Source of the DNA: Terebella lapidaria
Lineage: Eukaryota; Annelida; Polychaeta; Terebellida; Terebellidae
Assembly: GCA_949152475.1 (NCBI GenBank)
Contig: OX424555.1
Span: 98,489,515 to 98,553,514 of the forward strand
Length of the DNA: 64,000 nucleotides
Direction: 5' to 3'
Part shown: piece by piece, positions 46,773-55,345 of the stretch
How the letters are laid out: every line of letters starts with the position of its first letter
Numbering within the stretch: position 1 is the first letter of the stretch
Position numbers and translations under genes: made by a program
The notes under the pieces: model-generated
What the model was told of the DNA's origin: nothing
The model's input: the letters and a program-made list of their open reading frames with translations, nothing else
Database searches by the model: none

Positions 46773-48682
46773 GCGCTCTAATCGCTATTAAACACTGGGA
46801 GTCAGATCCGCAGATCCGTCTCCACCAGTGCCGAGCGCTTGAATGACCAGTAAGTGTCCAGTTACATCGATTATAGGCATCAAGTGTTGGCAGTTATACT
46901 GCACACGCATTGTATGACGCGTTCCCGTGGAAATGTCTATTCACTGCATCTACCCGATCGACAGACAAAAGGACGTTTTACACTACCGCATTCACATACA
47001 CGCATCTCCCCCCGGTGGCTCCTATCGTGCCATGTATACGGGTGGCTTGTGTACACAAGCCATCCCAGGGGAACCCGCTAAAATACTACAGTAATTAACA
47101 GCAGTCATTAGCAATAGCTTTCGCACTGGCGATCAATGACGTGAAGTTAATCACCCTCGCAGGTTAAAGATTGTATACAATGTATCAAAAAGCCAAACTA
47201 CTTGTGGGTGTTACGATTATGTCACCCTATCAGCAGCGATAAATAAAAATTTAACACCGCTCAAGCAGCAATGAAAATAAATCCACCACCGCTTGCATGC
47301 TTTTCATAGATCACGGCATACAGCCTTCGATACAATGTACACAATCTCCTACACCCCTCTTGCGAAAGCAGAAATCTCCCGATTTCTTACTCTCTATTAC
47401 ACCAAGGACAAGAGATATATCACTAAACTTTCTCATATATTTGATAAATGAGTAAGAATAGCATTTCCACGGGAACACGCACACACTTGTGGCTTATAAT
47501 CCTCCCATAAATAATAAATGAGATGGAAAATAAACAGAATCACTCCCCATAGCCGCTGGCACGCTTACAGGGCGATCGGACATACCCATGACGTCCGGAC
47601 AGACAATCGGGCGCCCTATGGGCGTTTGCAAAGCGCCCACTAGCAACCCCGACGTACTGCCCGGCCGCGGAGCGGTGCCCGGTCCAGCCCAGAGCCTCCT
47701 CAAACGACTACCGGAGCGCGGAGCCAATAGATTAGACGCGGAGCCGGCATGGTCCATAACCTCAATGGTTAGGGGGCGAACCCTTCATACCGGTGCCCAA
47801 TCTAGAGGCGCCCAAAGATGGTGAAAGCAATAGCCGGCGGACGTCCGGAGCTGCCCGCGGACGGAGTCCAGGCCGGACGCCTACCATAGAACGGCGTATT
47901 GCCCTTATCCAATGTATATGAAATTGGAATTAAAATCCACCACAAGTGTTGCGCATGTAATATACGACCCCCTTCTTAGAAGGAGGCCGGGGTTCCGGTC
48001 ATTCCGGCCGGACCGCGTATTGTAAGGTACGATCCAGACGAGAACGAGCGTCACCCGCTGCCGCGGCTGGTCCGCACATGCGGACTTAACAACCGCTCCA
48101 TTATCATAATGGATAGTCGGTTTCCTGCCGTAAGAAACCTTAATTACTATAACCGTAATTATAGTAATGGCTCACGGGGGATAACTACACCGAAGTGCGT
48201 CATCTTAAAGCGCCGCGGACGCCGGACGAGTCACGCGGACGAACCGCGGACGTCAGTCCTAACGTGCGGACACTATCCCCGCGTCCAGAGCCAGCTCCCC
48301 AAATCCGTGGGAAGGCGCTTCTCCAGTAGCGGACGTAAATCCCAACCTCAGTCTGGCCACATAAGAGGTTGTCCCGGGACCAGGGGCGTCCGGCCGGATC
48401 AGTAAATTCGTCCGGCCAGCGTAACCGTTGTGCAGATTACGCCGGACAGCCGTCCACAATGTGCGGACAGGCCATCCGCACGTCCCTGGCGCTGGAAACT
48501 ACAGGAGGGCGGATGCGGAGCGGCGGCGTTACGACATGAAAGTCTCCGCGGACCTCAACTCCGAAGATAGCCACAAAGTAGCCACCCGCGAAGGTAAGTC
48601 GTGCGGACTCTCACGGAACGACCCAAAACCCGTCCGTGGTGTGATAGACGGGTACCGCAGACGCATCCGCATGGGCGGAAGG
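46773..48682. other. Non-coding 3' region of the LTR element
   Basis: No convincing frame is visible. The composition changes from mixed (46.8-47.5 kb) to strongly GC-rich (47.5-48.6 kb), with many CCGGAC and GCGGAC words like those in the coding part. It may be untranslated leader for the downstream frames or decayed sequence. Confidence 0.4.
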
Positions 48683-51600
48683 TTATTCCCACCCATACCG
48701 GGCTGGCGCACGTGGTTTCCGGCGTGGCCGCCCGTCATCCGCAGGTACTGGAGGGAGTGGGGGTACCTGCGGATCGCCGTCATCTGGCTGATAGCCACCC
48801 AGTCCATCATCTGACGGGTCAGAGAGGTCCGGGAGGCCCACCATACGGCGCACACGCTCGTCCGGAGTCCGCGGATGCTGACCAGACGGATCCCATACGG
48901 GAGCATCATCCGGTTCCGCATCTTGAACGAGCGGATCCATGACAAGCGGGCCCTCGTACTTCTTCAGATTATCGATATGGACAACCAGAACCCTGTCCGG
49001 ATCGGAATCCCTCCGGATCCCGTAGTCCACATCTGTCACCTGTTTCAGTACCGTAAACGGGCCTATCCACGGCTTAGCAAATTTATTGCCTTGCTTAAGC
49101 GGCGGATAATAGTAGCGCACCTTGTCGCCTTCCGCAAAAGCTGGCCTACCCTTAGCATGGGCGTCATAGCCTCGCTTCTGCCGGATGGCAGACTTGTCCA
49201 GGCGCGCGTGCGCGAAATCATGGGCGTTCGCCAGGGCGCGGCGAATCCACTCCACGTACTCCGGACCGCACTGGGGTACTGCGCCGGTCTCTGCCGCAGT
49301 TGGATACATAAGATCCACGGGCAAATTTAGCTCCCAGCCGTACAACATCGCGTGCGGAGTAACTCCGGCCGAAGAGTGGACCGACGACCTGTACGCCATT
49401 AAGACATACGGGAGGTGGTCATCCCAATCATTCGCAGGATCGTTCACAAAGGCCGCCAGCATGTTGAGGACCGATCGATTAAAGCGTTCGACCTGGCCAC
49501 CAGACTGGGGCCTGTAGGGGGTGGTCCGCACCTTGGTACTGCCTAGCATCTGTGCTAGGTTTCGGAACAGGTTGCTCTCAAATTGCGTGCCCTGATCCGA
49601 ATGTACCTGTTTAGGTACCCCATGGTACACCACCCATCTATTCACCAATAACCGAGCTGCCTCGTCCGCAGTCTGGCGGCGCAGTGGGTAGGCGTCGGTA
49701 TACTTGGTAAAATAGTCGGAAATCACCAGGATGTACCGGAAACCGCGCGGGGTGACCCGGTGGGTATCCAGTATATCCAAAGCTATCCGATCGAACGGCG
49801 CGCCCGCCTTAACCGTGGTTAAGGGGTGGCGGCCAGGAGCCGGAACTCCCTTGCGAGCTTGACACCGAGGGCAGGCTGCGCACCATCGTTGCACGTCCAA
49901 GCCGCTACCAGGCCAATGAAAGTGCTGTTGTAGCCTATGGACGGTCCTCCGGATTCCCAGGTGACCGGTCACCCGGAGGTCATGCAACTGGTGGAGTACT
50001 TCTTTCCGCAGCTCCGCCGGAAGCACCAACTGCCATATAGGAGGCAGTGGGGTCGGTGGCTCGTAGCGCCGGTATAAGAGGCCATCCCTCAAGGAGAGTC
50101 TTTCCCACTGGGATACTAGAGACAAAGTCTCCTCCCTGTAGGTCTTCCGCTCATCCTTCGAGGGCTTCTGGCCGGCCCCAAGGGCCGTGATTACCGGTGC
50201 CAGAGCTCTGTCAGCTCTTTGCGCCGCAGCTATCTGCGCCGGAGAGTAGCCACCCAAGTAATTAGGCTCCTCATCCGTCGCGTCCGGCTGCGCCGCAGCG
50301 GCCATCACCACAGGGGGCAAGGACCGCTCATACTCAGACTCTCCAGAGGACGAGGGTACCCACGAGGAGTACACCGCCGGACTCGAGGAGGACTCGCTGG
50401 AGCTGAGCCGCACCTCCGCTTCATATGCGGGACGCCCTCGCCGATGACAGCGGGTCCGCGCGCGGAGATTAGCCCTAAACGCTCCGGCCGCCGTGTTGTT
50501 AGAGGGGGCGGCGGCCTGCGGTCTCCCCGGAACGTCCAATTCCGAGTCTGAGGACGAATCCGCGGCTTGCTGGAATGGCGCCATCCCTGCACAACCCGGA
50601 TTCTTGCACTTATGACAACGGGACAGGCCGTCCGCGTTGCCGTGCAACTTACCAGCGCGATGTTCTATCTGCATGTCATACTCTTGGAGTTTGACGAGCC
50701 ACCGCGCCACCAAGCCATCGGCCTCACTATAGTTGAGGAGCCATCTCAGCGAACTATGATCAGTCCGCAAGCGGAAATGGCGTCCCAACAAATAATGTCC
50801 GCGCGCGGAGATTAGCCCTAAACGCTCCGGCCGCCGTGTTGTTAGAGGGGGCGGCGGATGCTGACCAGACGGATCCCATACGGGAGCATCATCCGGTTCC
50901 GCATCTTGAACGAGCGGATCCATGACAAGCGGGCCCTCGTACTTCTTCAGATTATCGATATGGACAACCAGAACCCTGTCCGGATCGGAATCCCTCCGGA
51001 TCCCGTAGTCCACATCTGTCACCTGTTTCAGTACCGTAAACGGGCCTATCCACGGCTTAGCAAATTTATTGCCTTGCTTAAGCGGCGGATAATAGTAGCG
51101 CACCTTGTCGCCTTCCGCAAAAGCTGGCCTACCCTTAGCATGGGCGTCATAGCCTCGCTTCTGCCGGATGGCAGACTTGTCCAGGCGCGCGTGCGCGAAA
51201 TCATGGGCGTTCGCCAGGGCGCGGCGAATCCACTCCACGTACTCCGGACCGCACTGGGGTACTGCGCCGGTCTCTGCCGCAGTTGGATACATAAGATCCA
51301 CGGGCAAATTTAGCTCCCAGCCGTACAACATCGCGTGCGGAGTAACTCCGGCCGAAGAGTGGACCGACGACCTGTACGCCATTAAGACATACGGGAGGTG
51401 GTCATCCCAATCATTCGCAGGATCGTTCACAAAGGCCGCCAGCATGTTGAGGACCGATCGATTAAAGCGTTCGACCTGGCCACCAGACTGGGGCCTGTAG
51501 GGGGTGGTCCGCACCTTGGTACTGCCTAGCATCTGTGCTAGGTTTCGGAACAGGTTGCTCTCAAATTGCGTGCCCTGATCCGAATGTACCTGTTTAGGTA

Positions 51601-52918
51601 CCCCATGGTACACCACCCATCTATTCACCAATAACCGAGCTGCCTCGTCCGCAGTCTGGCGGCGCAGTGGGTAGGCGTCGGTATACTTGGTAAAATAGTC
51701 GGAAATCACCAGGATGTACCGGAAACCGCGCGGGGTGACCCGGTGGGTATCCAGTATATCCAAAGCTATCCGATCGAACGGCGCGCCCGCCTTAACCGTG
51801 GTTAAGGGGTGGCGGCCAGGAGCCGGAACTCCCTTGCGAGCTTGACACCGAGGGCAGGCTGCGCACCATCGTTGCACGTCCAAGCCGCTACCAGGCCAAT
51901 GAAAGTGCTGTTGTAGCCTATGGACGGTCCTCCGGATTCCCAGGTGACCGGTCACCCGGAGGTCATGCAACTGGTGGAGTACTTCTTTCCGCAGCTCCGC
52001 CGGAAGCACCAACTGCCATATAGGAGGCAGTGGGGTCGGTGGCTCGTAGCGCCGGTATAAGAGGCCATCCCTCAAGGAGAGTCTTTCCCACTGGGATACT
52101 AGAGACAAAGTCTCCTCCCTGTAGGTCTTCCGCTCATCCTTCGAGGGCTTCTGGCCGGCCCCAAGGGCCGTGATTACCGGTGCCAGAGCTCTGTCAGCTC
52201 TTTGCGCCGCAGCTATCTGCGCCGGAGAGTAGCCACCCAAGTAATTAGGCTCCTCATCCGTCGCGTCCGGCTGCGCCGCAGCGGCCATCACCACAGGGGG
52301 CAAGGACCGCTCATACTCAGACTCTCCAGAGGACGAGGGTACCCACGAGGAGTACACCGCCGGACTCGAGGAGGACTCGCTGGAGCTGAGCCGCACCTCC
52401 GCTTCATATGCGGGACGCCCTCGCCGATGACAGCGGGTCCGCGCGCGGAGATTAGCCCTAAACGCTCCGGCCGCCGTGTTGTTAGAGGGGGCGGCGGCCT
52501 GCGGTCTCCCCGGAACGTCCAATTCCGAGTCTGAGGACGAATCCGCGGCTTGCTGGAATGGCGCCATCCCTGCACAACCCGGATTCTTGCACTTATGACA
52601 ACGGGACAGGCCGTCCGCGTTGCCGTGCAACTTACCAGCGCGATGTTCTATCTGCATGTCATACTCTTGGAGTTTGACGAGCCACCGCGCCACCAAGCCA
52701 TCGGCCTCACTATAGTTGAGGAGCCATCTCAGCGAACTATGATCAGTCCGCAAGCGGAAATGGCGTCCCAACAAATAATGTCCGCGCGCGGAGATTAGCC
52801 CTAAACGCTCCGGCCGCCGTGTTGTTAGAGGGGGCGGCGGCCTGCGGTCTCCCCGGAACGTCCAATTCCGAGTCTGAGGACGAATCCGCGGCTTGCTGGA
52901 ATGGCGCCATCCCTGCAC
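48683..52918 (-). CDS. Gypsy open frame with two integrase domains
   Basis: One open frame of 1411 codons holds two near-identical 661-residue blocks. Each has the tail of RNase H (LGRHFRLRTDHSSLRWLLNY), a zinc-binding HHCC region (HDLRVTGHLGIRRT, CAACPRCQ), the DDE integrase core (DILDTH, SDQGTQFESNLF, GGQVERFNRS) and a GPF motif (KPWIGPFTVLKQ). The frame ends PRRKPRAPARYGWE. Integrase inserts the DNA copy into the host genome. The doubling follows from a 1983-bp tandem duplication (period seen at 48875/50858), a multiple of three. A smaller 342-bp repeat overlaps its edges. Part of a broken element. Confidence 0.85.
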   Translation of the reverse strand: MQGWRHSSKPRIRPQTRNWTFRGDRRPPPPLTTRRPERLGLISARGHYLLGRHFRLRTDHSSLRWLLNYSEADGLVARWLVKLQEYDMQIEHRAGKLHGNADGLSRCHKCKNPGCAGMAPFQQAADSSSDSELDVPGRPQAAAPSNNTAAGAFRANLRARTRCHRRGRPAYEAEVRLSSSESSSSPAVYSSWVPSSSGESEYERSLPPVVMAAAAQPDATDEEPNYLGGYSPAQIAAAQRADRALAPVITALGAGQKPSKDERKTYREETLSLVSQWERLSLRDGLLYRRYEPPTPLPPIWQLVLPAELRKEVLHQLHDLRVTGHLGIRRTVHRLQQHFHWPGSGLDVQRWCAACPRCQARKGVPAPGRHPLTTVKAGAPFDRIALDILDTHRVTPRGFRYILVISDYFTKYTDAYPLRRQTADEAARLLVNRWVVYHGVPKQVHSDQGTQFESNLFRNLAQMLGSTKVRTTPYRPQSGGQVERFNRSVLNMLAAFVNDPANDWDDHLPYVLMAYRSSVHSSAGVTPHAMLYGWELNLPVDLMYPTAAETGAVPQCGPEYVEWIRRALANAHDFAHARLDKSAIRQKRGYDAHAKGRPAFAEGDKVRYYYPPLKQGNKFAKPWIGPFTVLKQVTDVDYGIRRDSDPDRVLVVHIDNLKKYEGPLVMDPLVQDAEPDDAPVWDPSGQHPPPPLTTRRPERLGLISARGHYLLGRHFRLRTDHSSLRWLLNYSEADGLVARWLVKLQEYDMQIEHRAGKLHGNADGLSRCHKCKNPGCAGMAPFQQAADSSSDSELDVPGRPQAAAPSNNTAAGAFRANLRARTRCHRRGRPAYEAEVRLSSSESSSSPAVYSSWVPSSSGESEYERSLPPVVMAAAAQPDATDEEPNYLGGYSPAQIAAAQRADRALAPVITALGAGQKPSKDERKTYREETLSLVSQWERLSLRDGLLYRRYEPPTPLPPIWQLVLPAELRKEVLHQLHDLRVTGHLGIRRTVHRLQQHFHWPGSGLDVQRWCAACPRCQARKGVPAPGRHPLTTVKAGAPFDRIALDILDTHRVTPRGFRYILVISDYFTKYTDAYPLRRQTADEAARLLVNRWVVYHGVPKQVHSDQGTQFESNLFRNLAQMLGSTKVRTTPYRPQSGGQVERFNRSVLNMLAAFVNDPANDWDDHLPYVLMAYRSSVHSSAGVTPHAMLYGWELNLPVDLMYPTAAETGAVPQCGPEYVEWIRRALANAHDFAHARLDKSAIRQKRGYDAHAKGRPAFAEGDKVRYYYPPLKQGNKFAKPWIGPFTVLKQVTDVDYGIRRDSDPDRVLVVHIDNLKKYEGPLVMDPLVQDAEPDDAPVWDPSGQHPRTPDERVRRMVGLPDLSDPSDDGLGGYQPDDGDPQVPPLPPVPADDGRPRRKPRAPARYGWE
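48869..52834. repeat. 1983-bp internal tandem duplication
   Basis: Two head-to-tail copies, boundaries near 48869/50852/52834. Within them a segment around TCCGCGCGCGGAGATTAGCC recurs 342 bases apart (50455/50797; 52438/52780), so at least two duplication steps occurred. The copies look identical by eye, making this young or an assembly artefact. Confidence 0.8.
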
Positions 52919-55094
52919 AACCCGGATTCTTGCACTTATGACAACGGGACAGGCCGTCCGCGTTGCCGTGCAACTTACCAGCGCGATGTTCTATCTGCAT
53001 GTCATACTCTTGGAGTTTGACGAGCCACCGCGCCACCAAGCCATCGGCCTCACTATAGTTGAGGAGCCATCTCAGCGAACTATGATCAGTCCGCAAGCGG
53101 AAATGGCGTCCCAACAAATAGTGCCGGAACCGCTTGGTCATCGTAACCACCGTGAGCAACTCGCGATGAGTGGTACAGTAGTTCATTTGAGAGCGGCTCA
53201 AGGCCACACTCGCATAAGCTACTACCCGCTCTTGCCCGTCCACGATCTGCGAGAGGACACCGCCGAGTGCGAACTTACTCGCGTCAGTGTCCAGGATGAA
53301 CTCGCAGTCCGGACAAGGGTGCCGCTGCACCGGGGCCGCTACCAAGGCCTGCCGGAGTCCCGAGAAGGCGTCAGCCTGCTCGGCGGACCAAACAAAATCG
53401 GCGCCCTTTTCCGTGAGGATAGTAAGGGGACGCGCGATCTCCGCAAAGCCGCGAATAAACCTGCGGTGGTAGCTCGCGAAGCCCAAGAAGGACCTCACGT
53501 CCGCCACGTTGCAGGGCGGAGGCCATTTCTGCACGGCCGCCACCTTTGCGGGGTCTGGTCTCACTCTGGTGCCCGTTACCATGAAGCCCAAGTACAGGAT
53601 TTCCTGCGTGAATAGTTCGCACTTACTTGGCTTCAGTTTAAGCCCTGCTCCGCGGATGCGATGGAGCACCATCTGGAGGTTGGTGAGGGTTTCCTCGAAC
53701 GACCGGCCATACACGACGACATCGTCGATGTAGACCATACATCGCTTCCAGAGGAACCCTTTAAGTACCATTTCCATGAGGCGCTCGAACGTCGCTGGTG
53801 CGTTACAGAGCCCGAACGGCATTACCTTGATTTGGTAGAGCCCGTTCTTGGTAACGAAGGCAGTCTTCGCCCGATCACTCTCCTCCATCTCCACCTGCCA
53901 ATACCCGGAGGCCAGATCCAGAGCACAGAAATAGTGCCACCCGGCCAGGGCATCGAAGGTATCCTCAATGTGCCGGAGAGGATATGAGTCCTTCCGCGTG
54001 GCATCGTTGAGTTTCCGATAGTCCACGCAGAACCTCCACGAGCCGTCCTTCTTCTTCACCATAACCACCGGACTGGCCCAAGGGCTGTCACTGGGTTCGA
54101 TGATATCCAAGTCGAGCATCTTTTGCACCTCCTGGTCTATGACCTCTTGGTGCACTATTGCTGCCCGACGAAGACGCTGCTTGAGAGGACGCTCGTCCAC
54201 GAGGTCGATGCGGTGTTTGGCGACGTCAGTCTTGCCAACCGCACCATCAGGACCCATGAACACATCCGCATACTGCCGCAGCAGTTTGCGGAGCGCTTGG
54301 CGCTGCTCTTCATCCAACCGGTCCTTCGGAACCCGAGATTCCAAATCGTCCGGCAGGGTGAACGGGTCATCTCCGGCGGCCGCCGCCGCGCACGCAGCGC
54401 GGCAGACAGGATCGTCGGGGAGGACACGACTCGAGGACGCGGGAATAGCAGTAGCTGCTATGCATCCGCGCTTCAGTACAATCGGAGCATCCGTAGGATT
54501 CACCACGAGGATGGGCATCGCGCGGGGGTTGGACATGACCAGGGCCCCACTCAGCACGAGCCCAGTTCCTGCGGCGAAACTGCTCACGGGTTGCACTATA
54601 CACGGTCGACCATCGAGGGGCATGCGGGGACGACGCGGCCTCGCCTCAATGATCATCTCACTCATCGGTGGCACTACTACAGTGCGCGATGCCCGCATTT
54701 GGAATGAATGCATCGGGCCCGAGCGGAAGAGGAAGTGTGTGTCCTCTCCCATCCGGAATTCGCCAGCACTAAAGTTGGCGGTCACCCGGTGGACCCGTAG
54801 AAAATTCATCCCAATAATCCCGGCCGCTCCGATATCCGCCACGATCGCCTCTGTCAGATACACCTTGTCCCCAAGGGTAATAGGCAGATCGATGATGCCA
54901 TGGATACGGATGCGGTTGTCTCCCGCTCCGTAGAGCTTGTACGGTCCGGGATCCCGCAACTCGAGGTTGCGGAGCGCGGGCTCCTTCTTAAACGTTCCGG
55001 CGGCCACGAGGGTCACCTCCGAGCCTGAGTCTACGAGGAACCGGACCGGCTCCCGTCCGAAGGACAGGGGCAGGTACCAGCAGGGGTCCCTCAC
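52743..55094 (-). CDS. Gypsy protease, reverse transcriptase and RNase H frame
   Basis: The open frame begins with a retropepsin-like protease (FLVDSGSEVTLVAAG, catalytic DSG). The RT follows: DSPWASPVVMVKKKDGSWRF, CVDYRKLND, LDLASGYWQVEM, MPFGLCNAPATFERLM and the catalytic VYIDDVVVYG, with YIDD at 53721-53732 near residue 455. RNase H follows (FILDTDASKFALGGVLSQ, HRELLTVV, RTDHSSLRWLL). The domain order and sequence are typical of Ty3/gypsy. The first codon in this frame is GTG, so it probably belongs to a longer translation product. Part of a broken element. Confidence 0.88.
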   Translation of the reverse strand: MRDPCWYLPLSFGREPVRFLVDSGSEVTLVAAGTFKKEPALRNLELRDPGPYKLYGAGDNRIRIHGIIDLPITLGDKVYLTEAIVADIGAAGIIGMNFLRVHRVTANFSAGEFRMGEDTHFLFRSGPMHSFQMRASRTVVVPPMSEMIIEARPRRPRMPLDGRPCIVQPVSSFAAGTGLVLSGALVMSNPRAMPILVVNPTDAPIVLKRGCIAATAIPASSSRVLPDDPVCRAACAAAAAGDDPFTLPDDLESRVPKDRLDEEQRQALRKLLRQYADVFMGPDGAVGKTDVAKHRIDLVDERPLKQRLRRAAIVHQEVIDQEVQKMLDLDIIEPSDSPWASPVVMVKKKDGSWRFCVDYRKLNDATRKDSYPLRHIEDTFDALAGWHYFCALDLASGYWQVEMEESDRAKTAFVTKNGLYQIKVMPFGLCNAPATFERLMEMVLKGFLWKRCMVYIDDVVVYGRSFEETLTNLQMVLHRIRGAGLKLKPSKCELFTQEILYLGFMVTGTRVRPDPAKVAAVQKWPPPCNVADVRSFLGFASYHRRFIRGFAEIARPLTILTEKGADFVWSAEQADAFSGLRQALVAAPVQRHPCPDCEFILDTDASKFALGGVLSQIVDGQERVVAYASVALSRSQMNYCTTHRELLTVVTMTKRFRHYLLGRHFRLRTDHSSLRWLLNYSEADGLVARWLVKLQEYDMQIEHRAGKLHGNADGLSRCHKCKNPGCAGMAPFQQAADSSSDSELDVPGRPQAAAPSNNTAAGAFRANLRARTLFVGTPFPLAD

Positions 55095-55345
55095 CAGCGC
55101 GCAGGTAGGGCGATACCTTTCGCACGCGCTGGGCTCATCTACGGAGTCCTCGCCATCCGCCTCAGCCGCGGAGGAGCTAGACTGATCTCCAAGGACTACT
55201 TCCGGACTACTTCATGGATAAAGGGCGCTGCACAGTGGCGACCAGCAACTAAAACCTGTGTGAATCTTTTCTGCTTTTGCAAGTGTGTGGATGTGTCGTT
55301 TCCAACCATAAATACGTGAAATTGAAGGACAAACAATCGTGGATT

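Noticed and set aside
54100-54933. 277-codon plus-strand frame
   Set aside because: Antisense shadow of the protease-RT frame, which has clear catalytic motifs on the minus strand.
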